A model generated the notes under the pieces. The model worked only from the letters and a program-made list of their open reading frames with translations. It searched no databases and had not been told where the DNA came from. A DNA stretch of 64,000 bases from a virus: positions 1 through 64,000 of IMG/VR virus record IMGVR_UViG_3300030085_002431. The stretch is one strand, 5' to 3'. Below are positions 61,912 to 64,000 of the stretch, one piece after another; positions within the stretch are counted from its first letter, which is position 1; each line of letters begins with the position of its first letter. A program made the translations under genes and the position numbers.

Positions 61912-62680
61912 CAGTTTTAAACTTACGGTTGCCCCATTCTTTTTGGGCACAAGTATAAATTTGATATTTACCTTTTAAATGGTCGGGGAATGGAATGTAT
62001 TCTATATCTCCACCATATTTTTTTATGCAGCATTCCGCTACGTGCTGGAAACTTACTGGGGCACTAGTTCCAAGGTCATAGATTCCTGAACCTTTTTTAT
62101 TATCCAGGACAACTTTAACAATGTCATCAACACAAATAAAGTCCCTTAGGAAGTCTTGAGAACCTTCAAATAATTTTAGTTTTCCAGTCTCTTCTATTTC
62201 TTTAGCAAATTTACTTACTGGACTTGCTTGGTTTCCTTTATCATTCTCACCATCACCATAGACATTGAAGTAACGGAATCCTTGAATTAATGGAAATCTA
62301 TCCATATTATCTTGAACCCAATAATCTGTTGTTACTTTGGATAATGCGTAGTAATTGAGTGGGTTGATAATTCCTTGTTCATTACCATAAACAGAAGCAG
62401 ATGAAGCATACTTAACTGGAATTTCATGTTTTGCTGCTTGCTCAAACAACCACTCACTAAATTCAATATTGAATGTAAATATTTGCTTTAAGTTTGTATT
62501 TGTAGTAGAGGACATGGCACCTTGGTGGATAATGCATTCTACTTCTTTCCACCTATAGAAATTTTTTCTCCAATGCCAACTATTGTTCTTCTCTACTTCT
62601 ATTACTTCTTTACCTTTTTTCTTTAGGGCGGCAAGAAATTTCTTTCCAATGAATCCCTTAGAACCAGTTAATATAATCAT
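61889..62680 (-). CDS. hldD: ADP-L-glycero-D-manno-heptose 6-epimerase-like (HldD), 263 aa
   Basis: An extended short-chain dehydrogenase with the Rossmann motif LTGSKGFIG (G6, G9, G12) and the catalytic pair Y111-x3-K115 (NYYALSK). HldD-specific blocks are IIHQGAMSSTT, KYASSASVYGNEQG, GFRYFNVYG, LFEGSQDFLRDFICVDDI, IYDLGTSAPVSFQHVAE and IEYIPFPDHLKGKYQIYTCA. It is about 45 residues shorter than E. coli HldD (310). It would convert ADP-D-glycero- to ADP-L-glycero-manno-heptose, the last step of the nucleotide sugar pathway. It is the only clear reverse-strand gene in the window and runs tail to tail with the cupin. Its start overlaps the late promoter of the downstream fibre. Confidence 0.85.
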   Translation of the reverse strand: MIILTGSKGFIGKKFLAALKKKGKEVIEVEKNNSWHWRKNFYRWKEVECIIHQGAMSSTTNTNLKQIFTFNIEFSEWLFEQAAKHEIPVKYASSASVYGNEQGIINPLNYYALSKVTTDYWVQDNMDRFPLIQGFRYFNVYGDGENDKGNQASPVSKFAKEIEETGKLKLFEGSQDFLRDFICVDDIVKVVLDNKKGSGIYDLGTSAPVSFQHVAECCIKKYGGDIEYIPFPDHLKGKYQIYTCAQKEWGNRKFKTVKEYLLG

Positions 62681-62687
62681 ATAAATA
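62680..62687 (+). promoter_or_regulatory. Late promoter (TATAAATA, perfect)
   Basis: A perfect T4 late octamer lies 29 bases before the fibre start at 62717. Its first base coincides with the first base of the reverse-strand hldD start codon, so the two divergent genes share a 36-base control region. Confidence 0.7.
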
Positions 62688-62716
62688 CTAAAAATAGCTG
62701 TATATTGGGGTATAAA

Positions 62717-64000
62717 ATGGCCTTTGGCTTACTACAATCAATTATACCAGAAGTTGATAAGAACACAACCTTATATGGTGCTCCAAGTCAGACATTGGCG
62801 CAAGGAAAGATTTCAATTTCTAGTAAAAATTATAATCCAGTACGAGTACGTGTTTGCTTATCAACCACATCTGCGTATGATGATGTTGAGTATTTAGAAT
62901 ATGATAGGTATATCAATTATGGTGAAACCTATGAGACTGGAATTATTAGTGTTGGAAACGGCCAACGAATTGTAGTACGAGCTGACCATACAAAAGTAAA
63001 TTTTGTATTTACTGGAGAAGAATTTAATGAAGGTTCTGGAATACTCAATGGAAATTATTCTGGATTATTGGGTAATGTAATATCTACTAATTCTGATGAT
63101 AAGTTACTATACTCTGTTCCTACTGGATTAAAGGCCAATACAGCAACATTAAACATCGTTAATTTAAAATCATTCCCAGCAAAAGCAAGGATTGGTTTAT
63201 TAAAATCCGTAGATGCAATTACAGATTTTAGTTCTGAGGATTATATTGAATATGATGTAGAAATTGGACCAAATGATACTTATGTAAGGTCTGACTTAAA
63301 ATTAGATGAATCACAAAAAATTGTTGTATCATCATCTAATGATTCTAGGCTACAGTTTTTAGTTCATGGAAGACTTAGATCTACTCTTTCAGGAGGACAA
63401 GATGACTTTGATGTAGATGGAAGATTATATGTTGCTGGTCCTGCAGGTATTGGAACTGTCCCAAGAGCAAAACTGGATGTAATTGGTGGTGCTCTTATTT
63501 CTGGTCAGGCAAAAGTTGGTCTAGGAATGACCATCGGTAATGAACTATTTGTTGGTCAAAACTTATCAGTTGGTGGGACAATTACTGGAACATTTGACCC
63601 AACAGATATAAGCAATGCAATTTTCACACAAGGTTCATTACCTGCTGTTGATGGTTCTGCACTGACTGGAGTTACCGCACAGGGTACTGGTGTTGTAATT
63701 CAAGATGACACAGTGCCTCAAGGTACTGCCACTACTTTAAACTTTAATGGTGGTATTGCAGCAGTAACTAATGGTAGTACTGCTACTGTTAGTTTGGCAA
63801 ATCAAGTTAATGTTCTTCAAACATTGACTGTTAATAGTAATAAATTTATTGTGGAAGGTGCAACTGGAAATACTACAGTTGCTGGAAATGTCAATGTTCA
63901 ATCAAATCTCACAGTTTCTGGTCATATTGATGTACTAAATAGTCATATCGTGAATGTTGGGTATCCAACATCAGATCATCATGCGGTGTCAAGGTCATAT
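62717..64000 (+). CDS. Tail fibre protein, N-terminal 428 aa (3' truncated by window end)
   Basis: Open from ATG at 62717 to the last base of the window with no stop. Residues about 1-103 (MAFGLLQSIIPEVDKNTTLY, SAYDDVEYLEYDRYINYGET) and about 118-215 (SSEDYIEYDVEIGPNDTY, QKIVVSSSND) are two diverged copies of the 106-residue protein at 50483. A fibre shaft follows (LYVAGPAGIGTVPRAKLDVI, GNELFVGQNLSVGG, LPAVDGSALTGVTAQGTGVV) with motifs shared with the other fibres. The last visible residues (PTSDHHAVSRSY) look like the start of a repeated 'A(T/S)xxYVD' type segment. A perfect late promoter precedes it. It is a virion fibre, probably a receptor-binding one. Confidence 0.75.
   Translation, partial: MAFGLLQSIIPEVDKNTTLYGAPSQTLAQGKISISSKNYNPVRVRVCLSTTSAYDDVEYLEYDRYINYGETYETGIISVGNGQRIVVRADHTKVNFVFTGEEFNEGSGILNGNYSGLLGNVISTNSDDKLLYSVPTGLKANTATLNIVNLKSFPAKARIGLLKSVDAITDFSSEDYIEYDVEIGPNDTYVRSDLKLDESQKIVVSSSNDSRLQFLVHGRLRSTLSGGQDDFDVDGRLYVAGPAGIGTVPRAKLDVIGGALISGQAKVGLGMTIGNELFVGQNLSVGGTITGTFDPTDISNAIFTQGSLPAVDGSALTGVTAQGTGVVIQDDTVPQGTATTLNFNGGIAAVTNGSTATVSLANQVNVLQTLTVNSNKFIVEGATGNTTVAGNVNVQSNLTVSGHIDVLNSHIVNVGYPTSDHHAVSRSY

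Noticed and set aside
61912-61960. Possible bidirectional terminator between the cupin gene and hldD
   Set aside because: The two genes overlap, and no hairpin with a T run is visible at their junction.

Overview
This window looks like the late structural (virion) region of a large T4-like marine myovirus, most probably a cyanophage of Prochlorococcus or Synechococcus. The evidence is the AT-rich DNA, recognisable baseplate wedge homologues (gp25, gp6, gp8), a DUF4815-type structural protein, very large repetitive fibre genes of 1,000-2,600 codons, tight one-strand packing with stop/start overlaps (TAATG, ATGA, TGATG), and T4-type late promoter motifs (TATAAATA and relatives) in many of the short gaps. 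The host is inferred from this gene style; no host gene proves it. No tRNA, rRNA, insertion sequence or CRISPR array was seen.

Layout. 1-2.7 kb: end of a LysM-like tail protein, a small unknown gene, then baseplate wedge gp25 and gp6. 2.7-10.5 kb: a 2,594-residue virion protein carrying a YHYH-like domain. 10.5-21.8 kb: a fibre with two cupredoxin domains, a subtilase-like protein containing an alpha/beta-hydrolase insert, and a 1,825-residue protein with a propeller-like segment. 21.8-32.2 kb: gp8, the 2,511-residue DUF4815 protein and three small genes. 32.2-33.7 kb: an isolated 460-residue structural gene with its own late promoter and a strong terminator. 33.7-39.9 kb: a fibre, a second subtilase with an intact triad, and a fibre ending in a third cupredoxin domain. 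39.9-46.0 kb: a host-type sigma70 promoter, a stem-loop-rich leader and a 1,965-residue repeat protein. 46.0-53.9 kb: adhesin-type proteins, among them a 1,176-residue fibre with carbohydrate-binding-like repeats and a beta-helix, and two extremely cysteine-rich paralogues. 54.0-62.7 kb: a glycan cassette. 62.7 kb to the end: the start of another fibre.

The glycan cassette is the most striking region. It holds a GT9 (heptosyltransferase-family) protein, three tandem NodU-type carbamoyltransferases (the middle one has lost active-site residues), an RfaE2-type nucleotidyltransferase, an RfaE1-type PfkB kinase, an EcbF/BcbF-type HAD phosphatase, a cupin, and a convergent HldD-type ADP-heptose epimerase, the only clear reverse-strand gene here. 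Together these suggest that the phage makes and transfers a carbamoylated heptose-type sugar, either onto its own adhesins or onto host surface glycan. That function is inference; the gene families are read from the sequence.
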